Shown: positions 22,455-30,461 of the stretch, one piece after another
Position numbering within the stretch: the stretch's first letter is position 1
Layout of the letters: each line of letters opens with the position of its first letter
NCBI GenBank assembly: GCA_964444095.1
Contig: CAYUEW010000006.1
Span: forward strand, 1-30,806
DNA length: 30,806 bases
Reading direction: 5' to 3'
DNA from: JAGLWP01 sp964444095
GTDB lineage: Archaea > Nanobdellota > Nanobdellia > Pacearchaeales > GW2011-AR1
Program-made: the position numbers and the translations under genes
Notes under the pieces: generated by a model
What the model was told of the DNA's origin: nothing
Seen by the model: only the letters and a program-made list of their open reading frames with translations
The model's database searches: none

Positions 22455-23111
22455 ATGATAAAAAAACAAAAGAGAATATTTTTGTATGCTTTGGTGATAA
22501 CTCTTATAATTTTTAATTTGGGAATTTTTATGGGATCTCTGTTAGAGAGTTCTAGAATTAAGGATATCAATGCTATGTACCTTGAAGCAGAAATGGAATT
22601 GCTTGATCAGAGAATTCAGAAGGAATCTTTAGAATTGCTTGAACTTGATTGTGATTTACTTGTTCAAGAAAACATAGCTTTTGCAGATAGAATTTTTCAA
22701 GAAGCATTGATTATACAAAAATTTGAAGATGCGAATAAAATGAATGAAGAAATAATTTTTCAACACCAGAGGTATGATCTTCTTAGAACTTTGTTCTGGA
22801 TGAATAGTATAAGAATAAAAGAACAATGTAATTCAGATTACCACAATCTTGTTTATTTTTATAATTTCGATAAACCTTCCTTGGAACAAGAAGCTAAACA
22901 AAAATTCTTTTCAAACCTTCTCATTGAAATTAAAGGAGAATATGGAGATAAGGTCATGTTGATTCCTATTGCTGCAGATAATGATTTGTCTTCAATTGAT
23001 TTGTTAGTGAATTATTATGGGTTAACTGAATTTCCTGTAATTTTGATTGATGAAGAAATTCAAGTAACTGATTTAAATGGAAAGGAAGATATTGTTAAGT
23101 ATCTTTCTTAA
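22455..23111 (+). CDS. Membrane-anchored protein with thioredoxin-fold-like C-terminus
   Basis: A 218-aa protein of unknown function. Seen: a basic start (MIKKQKR), one membrane helix at about 8-28, a long helical and acidic stretch (about 30-115) that may form a coiled coil, and a C-terminal alpha/beta part: KVMLIPIAADND, a helix, YYGLTEFPVILIDEE and a last helix DLNGKEDIVKYL. The F-P-V-I-L-I-D strand after a helix is the usual place of the cis-proline of thioredoxin folds. No CxxC is present, so it is probably a non-redox binding module outside the membrane. It is co-oriented with and 10 nt after the GT2 gene. Confidence 0.7.
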   Translation: MIKKQKRIFLYALVITLIIFNLGIFMGSLLESSRIKDINAMYLEAEMELLDQRIQKESLELLELDCDLLVQENIAFADRIFQEALIIQKFEDANKMNEEIIFQHQRYDLLRTLFWMNSIRIKEQCNSDYHNLVYFYNFDKPSLEQEAKQKFFSNLLIEIKGEYGDKVMLIPIAADNDLSSIDLLVNYYGLTEFPVILIDEEIQVTDLNGKEDIVKYLS

Positions 23112-23162
23112 TGTATATCTCACCACAGCAATATTAAAAAATGAATTTGACATATTTTAACA

Positions 23163-23912
23163 ATGGATGAATGTGCTAAATGTGGTATTTCTGGAGAGAA
23201 AGCGAGGTTGTTCGATGTGATCTCTAAGGAAGGAATTATTAAGGTTTGTAGCCATTGTCTTTCTGGAACTGGTCTGCCGTTGATTAAGCGTCCCACAAGC
23301 ACCCAGATAAATGACTCAGAAAAATCTCAATCTTATAGAGAAAGCGTTAAGCAATTTAATAAGATTCCTGGAACAAGCAATTATCCGCGTAGTAAAGAAG
23401 ATGTAAATTTAAGAGAGATTGTTGATAGAAATTTGAATATACCTTCTAAAGAAGAAATGAAACCGCGGCCAGATTTGGTTGATAATTTTCATTGGGTGAT
23501 TATGAGGGAGAGGAGAGCTAAACATATTTCAAGAGAACAATTTGCAAGAGATATAGGAGAATCAGAGACCTTAGTTAAGATGGTGGAACAAGGAGTTTTG
23601 CCTGAAAATGATAATAGAGTTATTAATAAAATTGAAAGTTATTTGAATATCAGTCTTCGGAGACCGGGGTTTAAAGAGGAAGTTCCGAAATCAAATCTGG
23701 GTTTTGATTCCGCGAAGATTTCAAATTTAACTATTTCTGATTTGAAAGAAATGAAGAACCAGCAAGAAGAAGATATTCTTTTAGATTCTGTTGATGTTTG
23801 GGATGGAGATATTGAAGAGGAAAAAGCTCCAGAAAAAGAGCCGATTTTTGAACAAGAGGAAGATAAAGAATTGTCTCAAGAAGATATTGACGATTTGATT
23901 TTTGGAAGGTAA
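23163..23912 (+). CDS. MBF1-like zinc-ribbon/HTH transcription regulator
   Basis: Resembles archaeal multiprotein bridging factor 1, which links TBP or the ribosome to regulators. It has 249 residues: an N-terminal zinc ribbon (C4, C7, C29, C32), a linker, an XRE/Cro-type HTH at about 110-160 (MRERRAKHISREQFARDIGESETLVKMVEQGVLP) with the typical following helix (INKIESYLNI), and an acidic C-terminal tail of about 80 residues ending DIDDLIFGR. The ordinary MBF1 is about 150-170 aa, so the acidic tail is an extension. It is probably transcribed alone; the next gene, Rpo11, has its own TATA box. Confidence 0.85.
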   Translation: MDECAKCGISGEKARLFDVISKEGIIKVCSHCLSGTGLPLIKRPTSTQINDSEKSQSYRESVKQFNKIPGTSNYPRSKEDVNLREIVDRNLNIPSKEEMKPRPDLVDNFHWVIMRERRAKHISREQFARDIGESETLVKMVEQGVLPENDNRVINKIESYLNISLRRPGFKEEVPKSNLGFDSAKISNLTISDLKEMKNQQEEDILLDSVDVWDGDIEEEKAPEKEPIFEQEEDKELSQEDIDDLIFGR

Positions 23913-23920
23913 ACATTAAA

Positions 23921-23928
23921 TTTATAAA
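23921..23928 (+). promoter_or_regulatory. TATA box for Rpo11
   Basis: tttataaa lies 22-29 nt before the ATG at 23950, consistent with a leaderless transcript. Confidence 0.6.
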
Positions 23929-23949
23929 TCAAATTAATGACTTCTTAGT

Positions 23950-24213
23950 ATGGAAATCAAAATACTTCGGGATGCAAAGGATGAAATAGAAGTAGAAATA
24001 GATAGCCTTACGATTGCAGAAATTTTGAGAGTATATCTTAACAAGGATAGTTCTGTAACTTTTGCAGCCTGGAAGAGAGAACACCCGACTAAAAATCCGA
24101 TTCTAGCAGTTAAGACAAAAGGTAAGGCTGCGAAAAAAGCAATTAATGATGCAGTGGCTGTTTTGACTAAAGATTTGGATAAGATTGAAACAGATTTCAA
24201 AAAGTTGAAATAA
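23950..24213 (+). CDS. rpo11: DNA-directed RNA polymerase subunit Rpo11 (RpoL)
   Basis: Pairs with Rpo3 (RpoD) to form the assembly platform of archaeal RNA polymerase, equivalent to Rpb11 and the bacterial alpha N-terminal domain. It has 87 residues: MEIKILRDAKDEIEVEIDSLTIAEILRVYLNKDSSVTFAAWKREHPT is the family's strand-helix-strand core (compare E-D-H-T-[LF]-x-N-[LM]-[LI] and H-P in Rpb11), followed by the dimerising helix AKKAINDAVAVLTKDLDKIETDF. The length is typical. Confidence 0.93.
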   Translation: MEIKILRDAKDEIEVEIDSLTIAEILRVYLNKDSSVTFAAWKREHPTKNPILAVKTKGKAAKKAINDAVAVLTKDLDKIETDFKKLK

Positions 24214-24252
24214 GACAACAATCCTTATTAATTCTAAACTATTTTTTGGAGC

Positions 24253-24639
24253 ATGAGAAGAGCAATTGATTTAGTTGTAATCAAAAATGAAAGAATTTTA
24301 TTAGTTAAAAAAAAACAGGTTTGGATTTTGCCTGGAGGAAAAATAGAAAAAGGAGAGAGGAATTTAGATTGTTTGAAGAGAGAAGTTAAAGAAGAGACGG
24401 GGGCTACAGCAATTGTTGAAAATTTTTATAACAATTTTATTGGAGAAACTCCTCATAAAAAAGATTCGTTACAAGTAGAAGTTTATTTTGGAAGGATAGG
24501 ATATTGGGGTGAACTTACTCCAAGAGAAGGAGATTCAATAAGTAAGGTAAAATTTGTGAAACACCCATATGAATATCCTTTATCAAATATTACCAAAAAA
24601 ATTATTGATTCTTTGAAAAAGGACGGCTATTTAGAATGA
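24253..24639 (+). CDS. NUDIX hydrolase
   Basis: Hydrolyses a nucleoside diphosphate linked to another group; the substrate is unknown, with sanitation of oxidised nucleotides or general NDP-X hydrolysis possible. The 128 residues contain a complete Nudix box from G29 (G-x5-E35-x7-R43-E44-x2-E47-E48-x-G50), preceded by VWILPGG. The stop TGA overlaps the RadB start in ATGA, so the enzyme is made together with two DNA-repair proteins, which favours a genome-maintenance role (inference). Confidence 0.93.
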   Translation: MRRAIDLVVIKNERILLVKKKQVWILPGGKIEKGERNLDCLKREVKEETGATAIVENFYNNFIGETPHKKDSLQVEVYFGRIGYWGELTPREGDSISKVKFVKHPYEYPLSNITKKIIDSLKKDGYLE

Positions 24640-25367
24640 GCAGAAATCGAATATCTTCTGGAAGTTTTGATTTGAATAAATGGCTTTTTGGAGGTTATGA
24701 AAAAGATGTGATAACTATGGTTGCAGGACCACCAGGAAGTGGAAAAACAAATATGGGGATTCTTGTAGCGTGTAGTCAAGCGAAGAAAGGGAATAAAATT
24801 ATTTTTGTGGATACTGAAGGAGGGTTTTCTGCTGATAGAGTCAAACAAATTGTTGGTGAGGATTATGAGGAGGTTTTGAAAAATATTCTTTTGTTTGAAC
24901 CAACGAATTTTGAAGAACAGAAAAAAGTTTTTGTTACTTTGTTGGATAAAATAAAAAAAGGGCACGTGAGTTTGATTGTGATTGATGGGATGGCAATGTT
25001 GTATCGTTTGGAATTGGGAGATGCAATTAAATCTAAGGAAGATGATAGGATTCGGTTAGTGAATCGTGAAGTTGCTAAACAGATGAGAGCTCTTGCGGAA
25101 ATTGCTCGGAAACAAAAGATTCCTGTTCTTATTACCAACCAGGTGTATGCGGGTTTTGTTTCTGAAGAAGATTGGAAAAAAGGAATTCGTGGCGAGGTGA
25201 ATATTGTTGGGGGAGATTTGTTTCAATATTGGAGCAAGTGTATTATTGAATTAAAAAAAGATAATCGAAAGAGAAAAGCTGTTCTGTTGAAACATCGGAG
25301 TTTGCCGTATCAAGAATTGTCATTTGAGATTAAAGAAAAGGGGATTTTTAAGAGAGGATGGATTTAA
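24636..25367 (+). CDS. radB: DNA repair and recombination protein RadB
   Basis: The archaeal RecA/RadA paralogue that assists RadA in homologous recombination. It has 243 residues and no N-terminal helix-hairpin-helix domain, as expected for RadB. Seen: FDLNKWLFGGYEKDVITMVAGPPGSGKT with Walker A at 31-38, KKGNKIIFVDTEGGFSADRVKQI, Walker B LIVIDGMAMLYR, and VLITNQVYAGF (L2 region). It overlaps the NUDIX gene upstream by 4 nt and the Nre gene downstream by 10 nt, so the three are a tight translational unit. Confidence 0.95.
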   Translation: MSRNRISSGSFDLNKWLFGGYEKDVITMVAGPPGSGKTNMGILVACSQAKKGNKIIFVDTEGGFSADRVKQIVGEDYEEVLKNILLFEPTNFEEQKKVFVTLLDKIKKGHVSLIVIDGMAMLYRLELGDAIKSKEDDRIRLVNREVAKQMRALAEIARKQKIPVLITNQVYAGFVSEEDWKKGIRGEVNIVGGDLFQYWSKCIIELKKDNRKRKAVLLKHRSLPYQELSFEIKEKGIFKRGWI

Positions 25368-26557
25368 AATTTGAAGTTATTAAAAAGGTTACTGAGACAA
25401 AATTTAAATACAAGGATTTGAAAGTTTCGAAGTTGGATAGTAATTCGCCGCCTTCTGTTTTTGTTGGTTCGCAGTTGAGGTATCCGTTGGTGAATGTGGG
25501 GATTTTGAGTCCATTGGATAAAGATGAGAACGCATGGGTTTATGACGATGAGAAATATTGGGCAGAGAATAATTTTGAGATTAGTGATGTGATGAAATTG
25601 AGAGATAGTCTTTTGAATTCGCGGTTTCAGACAAAGGTTCAGGATTCGCGGTTGAATAATAAATTTGTTCAGATTGCACAAGAGATTGCTGTTGCTTCGA
25701 AACCAGTTGATATTGAAATTCAGTTGAAGAAGGGGTTGAATTTTAATAAGAAAGGAGAGAAAATTGTGACGCCCCACGGAATGAAGGCGCCGCTTGAGAA
25801 AGCAAAGATAACGAGTAATGTAAAAATTCACAGAAAAGTTGATAGAGTGATTAATGATGAGTTGAAGGCTTCTCAAGGAATTGAATATTTGTATAAAAAT
25901 CATTTTGATGAATATACTCTGAATAAAATTCTTAGCGTGGGTGTTTTGGGTTTGAAGAAGAATAAACGGCTTGTTCCGACGCGATGGAGCATAACTGCAA
26001 CAGATGACACTTTAGGAAAATTGCTTTTGAAAAGTGTGAGGAATAATAAATGGATTGAAAATTATGAATTCTTTTTTGGAGAATTTTTGGGCAATTGTTA
26101 TTTGATAATGTTGTTTCCAAATGTTTGGAATTATGAACTTTTTGAACTTTATTTGCCAGGGAGTTCGTGGAATCCGAGCACAGAACTTAAAGCCGCGACG
26201 GATTTTGAGAATTATTATGGTAGGAAAAATTATGCTTCTGCAACTGCAGGGGGTTATTATGCGTCGCGACTTCCGATTTTAGAATATTTGAATTCAATTA
26301 AACGACAAGCTTCTGTGTTAGTTATTAGAATTGAAACTCCCACTTACTGGGCTGGTTTGGGGGTTTGGGTTGTTCGAGAAAGTGTGAGGAAAGCATTAAA
26401 GAAAATAATGAAGTTTGATAGTAAGGAAGAAATTTTAGATGCAGTGAAGAAGATTGGAAAAATAAAATTTGATTTTGATTGTTCGCAGATTTTGCAAAAG
26501 AGTAAGCTGTTAGAAAAGATTAATAGTCAGAGGAATTTGATGAATTGGGGAGTTTAG
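25358..26557 (+). CDS. Nre-family DNA repair protein with possible PCNA-binding tail
   Basis: Archaeal NreA/NreB proteins (DUF650/DUF651) act in repair of crosslink damage together with PCNA. Of 399 residues, the N-terminal PPSVFVGSQLRYPLVNVGILSP is the family signature, followed by DSRLNNKFVQIAQEIAVASKPVDIEI, GLKKNKRLVPTRWSITATDD (R-x-x-x-P-T-R-W-S-I-T-A-x-D) and GGYYASRLPILEYL. The N-terminal Cys cluster of NreA-type zinc versions is not seen. The last residues, Q391-x2-L394-x2-W397, resemble a PIP box. It overlaps radB by 10 nt and meets the helical gene 26554 tail to tail with a 4-nt overlap. Confidence 0.92.
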   Translation: MDLKFEVIKKVTETKFKYKDLKVSKLDSNSPPSVFVGSQLRYPLVNVGILSPLDKDENAWVYDDEKYWAENNFEISDVMKLRDSLLNSRFQTKVQDSRLNNKFVQIAQEIAVASKPVDIEIQLKKGLNFNKKGEKIVTPHGMKAPLEKAKITSNVKIHRKVDRVINDELKASQGIEYLYKNHFDEYTLNKILSVGVLGLKKNKRLVPTRWSITATDDTLGKLLLKSVRNNKWIENYEFFFGEFLGNCYLIMLFPNVWNYELFELYLPGSSWNPSTELKAATDFENYYGRKNYASATAGGYYASRLPILEYLNSIKRQASVLVIRIETPTYWAGLGVWVVRESVRKALKKIMKFDSKEEILDAVKKIGKIKFDFDCSQILQKSKLLEKINSQRNLMNWGV

Positions 26558-27387
26558 GAATTATTCTCTTCTATCTTTGTCTTCATTTCTTTAGTCAAAA
26601 TCCCTGTTTTACAATACTCTTTTAACTCTAAATCATTTAATCTAAGAAGCACATTTAGAAAAGAACTAATTAAAGTCTTTTCTATATTATCAATAGCAGA
26701 ATTAATTATCATAGTTTTTAATATCAATTCACAAATTTTTTCTAATTTTAATCTTTTTATTTCTCTTGTTTTACCTATAATATCTAAGAAAACAATTTCA
26801 TCTGGCGGGTCAAAATAAGTTTCTTCATGATTTATTTTATTTCTAAATAATCTTTCTAATGTAGACTTTATCAAGGTTAGACTTAAAGAGTATTCGCCTT
26901 CTAATTTGGATAAAATTTTTTGCATATCTGTTAGATTTAAGTATTTCTTTGGAAGTTTTGGATACTTTAGATAAATCACCCTCTTAAATTTTCCCCAGAT
27001 TATTTCTAGTTGAGCAGAATAATTTCTAGATAAGGTTAATGCCGTTGCTTCATCAAGTTGATTTTTATTCTTTTTTTCCAAATAATTTTCTAATGCTAGT
27101 TTTACTTCCTTTATTCTCTGAGAATTTTTTAAATCAAAAACATCATCTTTAAAGTTATCTGCAGAAATAACATTATCCTTCAATAATTTTCTAATTAATC
27201 TAAAATATTCCTTATGGAAGTCATAAAATAATTTAAGTTCTTCAATTCTCCCCTCAGAAGATAATTTTGTAATAAGTTGTTTGTTTATATCTTTCAAATC
27301 TTTATTCAATTTAATTATATTCTCTCTTGGACTTTTTAAGAATTCTTTTTGTGTTTTTGCTATATCTTTCAGATTTAAAACATTCAT
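26554..27387 (-). CDS. Helical protein with HEPN-like Rx4H motif, coupled to topoisomerase
   Basis: A 277-aa protein of unknown family, rich in Lys, Leu, Ile and Asn and predicted almost all helix. Residues 181-187 read F-R-N-K-I-N-H, so R182-N183 and H187 fit the R-[NH]-x3-H signature of HEPN ribonucleases, and the part after it (EETYFDPPDEIVFLDIIGKT, then helices KRLKLEKICELILKTMIINSAIDNI) has the layout of HEPN C-terminal regions. The first half (about 15-170) is a separate helical module. Its ATG overlaps the stop of topA by 4 nt (ATGA). A regulatory or RNase role is inference; it could equally be a structural helical protein. Confidence 0.7.
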   Translation of the reverse strand: MNVLNLKDIAKTQKEFLKSPRENIIKLNKDLKDINKQLITKLSSEGRIEELKLFYDFHKEYFRLIRKLLKDNVISADNFKDDVFDLKNSQRIKEVKLALENYLEKKNKNQLDEATALTLSRNYSAQLEIIWGKFKRVIYLKYPKLPKKYLNLTDMQKILSKLEGEYSLSLTLIKSTLERLFRNKINHEETYFDPPDEIVFLDIIGKTREIKRLKLEKICELILKTMIINSAIDNIEKTLISSFLNVLLRLNDLELKEYCKTGILTKEMKTKIEENNS

Positions 27388-29708
27388 TGATTCTCTTCCT
27401 CAACCTTCTTTTTTCTATACTCCTCAATTCTTTTCTTATTACTTTCACATTCTGGATTAAAGCAAAAGAACCATGGTCGTTTTCCATATTTTATTGACAT
27501 TAACATTGGGAAACCACATTCAGTACAAGTCTTGTCTGTTTTTTTGATTAAACTATTTGGTGGGAGATTGTAAGTATTTCTACATTCTGGGTAAGCGTCG
27601 CATGCAACAAAGTGCCGTTTTGTTTTACGAGAGTATGTGATTCCTAAGGTTCCCTTTCCACAAACAGGGCAGGGGTTTAATTTGTTTGCTTCTTTTTCTT
27701 GTTTTCTCCATTCTACTGTTGCATCTAATAATTCTTTTCCAATTTCCTTTTCTTCTTCCTTGAATTTTTTAGAAATGCTTTCAATTATGTCCTTGGCTTT
27801 TGCAATAACTTTTTTTTCTTTTTCTTCAAATTCTGTTTTTGCTTCTGCTATTTTTTCTGTTTCTTTTTGTAAATTTCTAGTTAATTCTTCGTCTATGATA
27901 ATTGGAGAATGTGTTTCTAATGTGGAGATGAGGGACATTCCTAAGGGAGTTGCTTCCATGCTCCTTTCTTTTACATATCCTCTGGAATAAAGTGTTTCAA
28001 TTATGTTTGCTCTTGTGGCTTTTGTCCCAAGGTTTCTTTTTTCTAATTCAGAAACAATTGAAGCAGGGCTATATCTCTTTGGAGGCTGTGTTTCTTTTTC
28101 TTCTGTTTTCACTTCTGTAATTTTTACCTCGCCTTCGACGTCTGGAACTTCTTGCTCTTTCAAAGTAGAAGGATAAATATCCATCCAGCCTTTTTTTTGT
28201 ATTGATGTTCCTTTTGTTGAAAAGGTAGAATCTTCTGCTCTCACGCTAATTGTTTTGTGATTTACAATTGCATTATCACAGAATAAAGCAATGAATCTTT
28301 TTACAATTAAATCATATAATTTTTTTTCTTCTTCAGAAATGGCCGCGGAAAATTGTCCTGTGGGGTGGATTGATGGATGTGCAGGGTCTGATTTTTTTCC
28401 TTCAACTGGTGTATCTCGTGTAATTAATTTTTCTGCTTGATAATCTTTTGCTAATTTTGAAAGTATTTCTTTGTAATCAATTGAAGAAGGAAGTTTCTGA
28501 CTTGATGTTCTTGGATAACTAATTAAACTTGCAAGGTAAAGTGATTGTGCTATTTTTAATGTTCTCGAGGGGGTGAATCCGTGTAATTTGTAGGCTTCTG
28601 TTTGGAGATTGGTTAAATTAAATGGGGGGTTGGGCGGAACAATTTGTTCTCTTTTTTTTGTTTCTGCTTGAACAGATTGTCCTTTTAATTTCTCGAATTT
28701 TTTTAATTGAGTTTTATCAAAAATATCTTTGTTGAGTTTTAAATCTAAGGTGTGGGAATTTTTGATTGTGATGAAAACTTGCCAATAAGGTTTTGATTTA
28801 AATGCTTGAATCTTTTTTTCTCTTTGGACAATTAAATTCAGTGTTGGACCTTGCACTCTTCCAATAGACATGATTTTGAATTTTCCTGTTGTTTTTATTG
28901 CATTCATGAGTGCCCTTGATAGATTGATACCATAAAACCAATCAAGATAATGTCGTGTCTCCCCTGCTATTGCTTGTCCCCAGTCTATTGTTGGAAGTTT
29001 ATTTTTGTATGCTTCGTTTAATTCTATAGGAGTGAGTGTAGAGAATTTCATTCGATTAGCATCTTTTTGCCCGCAGATAAAACGAACTGCGTTTAGTCCG
29101 ATAACTTCCCCTTCTACGTCATAATCTGTAGCGACAGTTAAACTTCCTGCGTCTTTTGCTAATTTGGATAAGGTGTTATAGTATTTTCGTGTGAAATCTT
29201 TTTTCATTGCAAGGTGGTTTGGGACCCAGCTAATGTCAAATATAGGAAAATGAGAACCAGGGATATTTTGTTTTAATGTTAATAAGTGTCCAACAGTGCA
29301 AGCAACAACAATATCTTTGCCGTCTTTTGTTAATTGATAATATGGAACACCTTGCATGTCTCTTTTTGTTGCTTTTCCTAAAGCCGAAGAAATTTTTAGT
29401 GCTGCTTGGGGCTTTTCAGTGATGATGAGTTCGTAACCCTCTTTTTTTAGTTTAATTTTTGCAGGAGAATATGTTGTTTGTTTAGTTTTAGTAGAAGTCT
29501 TTCTTTTTTTGCGCGGTTTTTTCCCTACTTTTTCTACAATTTCTTTTGGCCCCTCCCGTTTGTAAGCTTTTTCAACAATAATGCTTGGAGCTTGAGGAAT
29601 CTTTTCTTTCTCTTGTTTTTCTGTGGTTCGCCTTAAATCATCTTCATCAACAGGGAAATAATCCTCTGCAAGTTTTTCTTCTTTAGTCTTCTTCTGCTTT
29701 TTTGGCAT
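27384..29708 (-). CDS. topA: DNA topoisomerase I (type IA)
   Basis: Relaxes negative supercoils through a 5'-phosphotyrosine bond. It has 774 residues. The Toprim domain shows LIITEKP (Glu98) and TDYDVEGE (D195, D197, E199, E201); the active-site tyrosine is Y398 in LISYPRTSS; GRVQGPTLNLIV and the KRNLGTKATRANIIETLYSRGYV core are typical of archaeal TopA. Two C-terminal zinc ribbons follow (CPVCGKG...CDAYPEC and CTECG...CFNPEC). The first ~85 residues are an unusual charged low-complexity extension with a KKPRKKRK block. The stop codon overlaps the ATG of the HEPN-like gene by 4 nt. Confidence 0.97.
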   Translation of the reverse strand: MPKKQKKTKEEKLAEDYFPVDEDDLRRTTEKQEKEKIPQAPSIIVEKAYKREGPKEIVEKVGKKPRKKRKTSTKTKQTTYSPAKIKLKKEGYELIITEKPQAALKISSALGKATKRDMQGVPYYQLTKDGKDIVVACTVGHLLTLKQNIPGSHFPIFDISWVPNHLAMKKDFTRKYYNTLSKLAKDAGSLTVATDYDVEGEVIGLNAVRFICGQKDANRMKFSTLTPIELNEAYKNKLPTIDWGQAIAGETRHYLDWFYGINLSRALMNAIKTTGKFKIMSIGRVQGPTLNLIVQREKKIQAFKSKPYWQVFITIKNSHTLDLKLNKDIFDKTQLKKFEKLKGQSVQAETKKREQIVPPNPPFNLTNLQTEAYKLHGFTPSRTLKIAQSLYLASLISYPRTSSQKLPSSIDYKEILSKLAKDYQAEKLITRDTPVEGKKSDPAHPSIHPTGQFSAAISEEEKKLYDLIVKRFIALFCDNAIVNHKTISVRAEDSTFSTKGTSIQKKGWMDIYPSTLKEQEVPDVEGEVKITEVKTEEKETQPPKRYSPASIVSELEKRNLGTKATRANIIETLYSRGYVKERSMEATPLGMSLISTLETHSPIIIDEELTRNLQKETEKIAEAKTEFEEKEKKVIAKAKDIIESISKKFKEEEKEIGKELLDATVEWRKQEKEANKLNPCPVCGKGTLGITYSRKTKRHFVACDAYPECRNTYNLPPNSLIKKTDKTCTECGFPMLMSIKYGKRPWFFCFNPECESNKKRIEEYRKKKVEEENQ

Positions 29709-29747
29709 GTTTATATTTAGAATTAGAGTTTTTAAGCGTTTTTGAAA

Positions 29748-30356
29748 TTAAATCTCAAAAATCTTTTCTTTTCTACTAACATTAATGACTTTTGTGCCAT
29801 CAATTGTTTCTTCTATTCCTGCTGCTTCATGGATATGCGCGCTGATTAGAATATCTGGGTGAAATTCTTTGATTGCTTTTCTGACTGCTTTGCTTCCAGG
29901 AAATCCAGAAAATTCTGATTTGCCTCCTTGAGGATGCATGTGTGTAACCATAACTTTTCTTTTGGAGTCTTTAATTAATTCATGTCCTTCTTTTAGTGCT
30001 CTGAAAATTTCTCTATCTGGTGTAAAGTTTATTATATCTCCTCCGCCTGCCCCGAAAATTCCAACATCTCCTTTTTTTACCGAGTAACCATGTATATTTT
30101 TTGTGTTAGGGTACATTTCTGCTAAAAAATTTATTGTCGCGTTTGATTCGTGATTGCCGGGGATTAAAAGAACTTCTTTCTTTGCTTTGATGAATGGTCC
30201 GATTAAATTTTCCATAGATTGTTCTACAAAAGTCAAATCCCCTGCTAAAATTACTACATCAACATTCTCTTTTTCTGCCTTTGCCGCTAATTTTTTGACT
30301 AAACCGGTGTCTCCATGAATATCCCCTATCGCTAGAATTTTTGTTTTTTTTACCAT
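29748..30356 (-). CDS. Calcineurin-like metallophosphatase
   Basis: A two-metal phosphoesterase; the substrate is unknown. The 202 residues hold the full motif series: GDIHG (D12, H14), AGDLT (D40), PGNHE (N68, H69), THMHP (H139, H141) and SAHIH (H174, H176). It is of the short single-domain type without a signal peptide, so it is cytosolic. It is transcribed alone, divergent from the winged-helix gene at 30462, and about 40 nt before topA on the same strand, with an A/T-rich promoter between them. Confidence 0.93.
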   Translation of the reverse strand: MVKKTKILAIGDIHGDTGLVKKLAAKAEKENVDVVILAGDLTFVEQSMENLIGPFIKAKKEVLLIPGNHESNATINFLAEMYPNTKNIHGYSVKKGDVGIFGAGGGDIINFTPDREIFRALKEGHELIKDSKRKVMVTHMHPQGGKSEFSGFPGSKAVRKAIKEFHPDILISAHIHEAAGIEETIDGTKVINVSRKEKIFEI

Positions 30357-30391
30357 GCTTCCTAACGATACTTTTCATTAATAAAATGTTC

Positions 30392-30459
30392 GAATATGTA
30401 TGCTCCAAAACATTTAAAAGTATACCACTATCACGATATATACATTAAACAACATATTC
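30392..30459. repeat. 8-bp inverted repeat flanking the promoter of the wHTH gene
   Basis: gaatatgt (30392-30399) and acatattc (30452-30459) are exact reverse complements, about 52 nt apart, on either side of the TATA box and ending just before the ATG. It could be a regulator site, perhaps for the winged-helix protein itself, but an 8-bp match can arise by chance in A/T-rich DNA. Confidence 0.3.
30436..30442 (+). promoter_or_regulatory. TATA box for the wHTH gene
   Basis: atatata lies 20-26 nt before the ATG at 30462 and has leaderless spacing. Confidence 0.45.
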
Positions 30460-30461
30460 AA

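Noticed and set aside
25364..25903. 179-aa minus-strand frame inside the Nre gene
   Set aside because: It is an Ile/Asn/Leu-rich shadow of a well-supported conserved gene.
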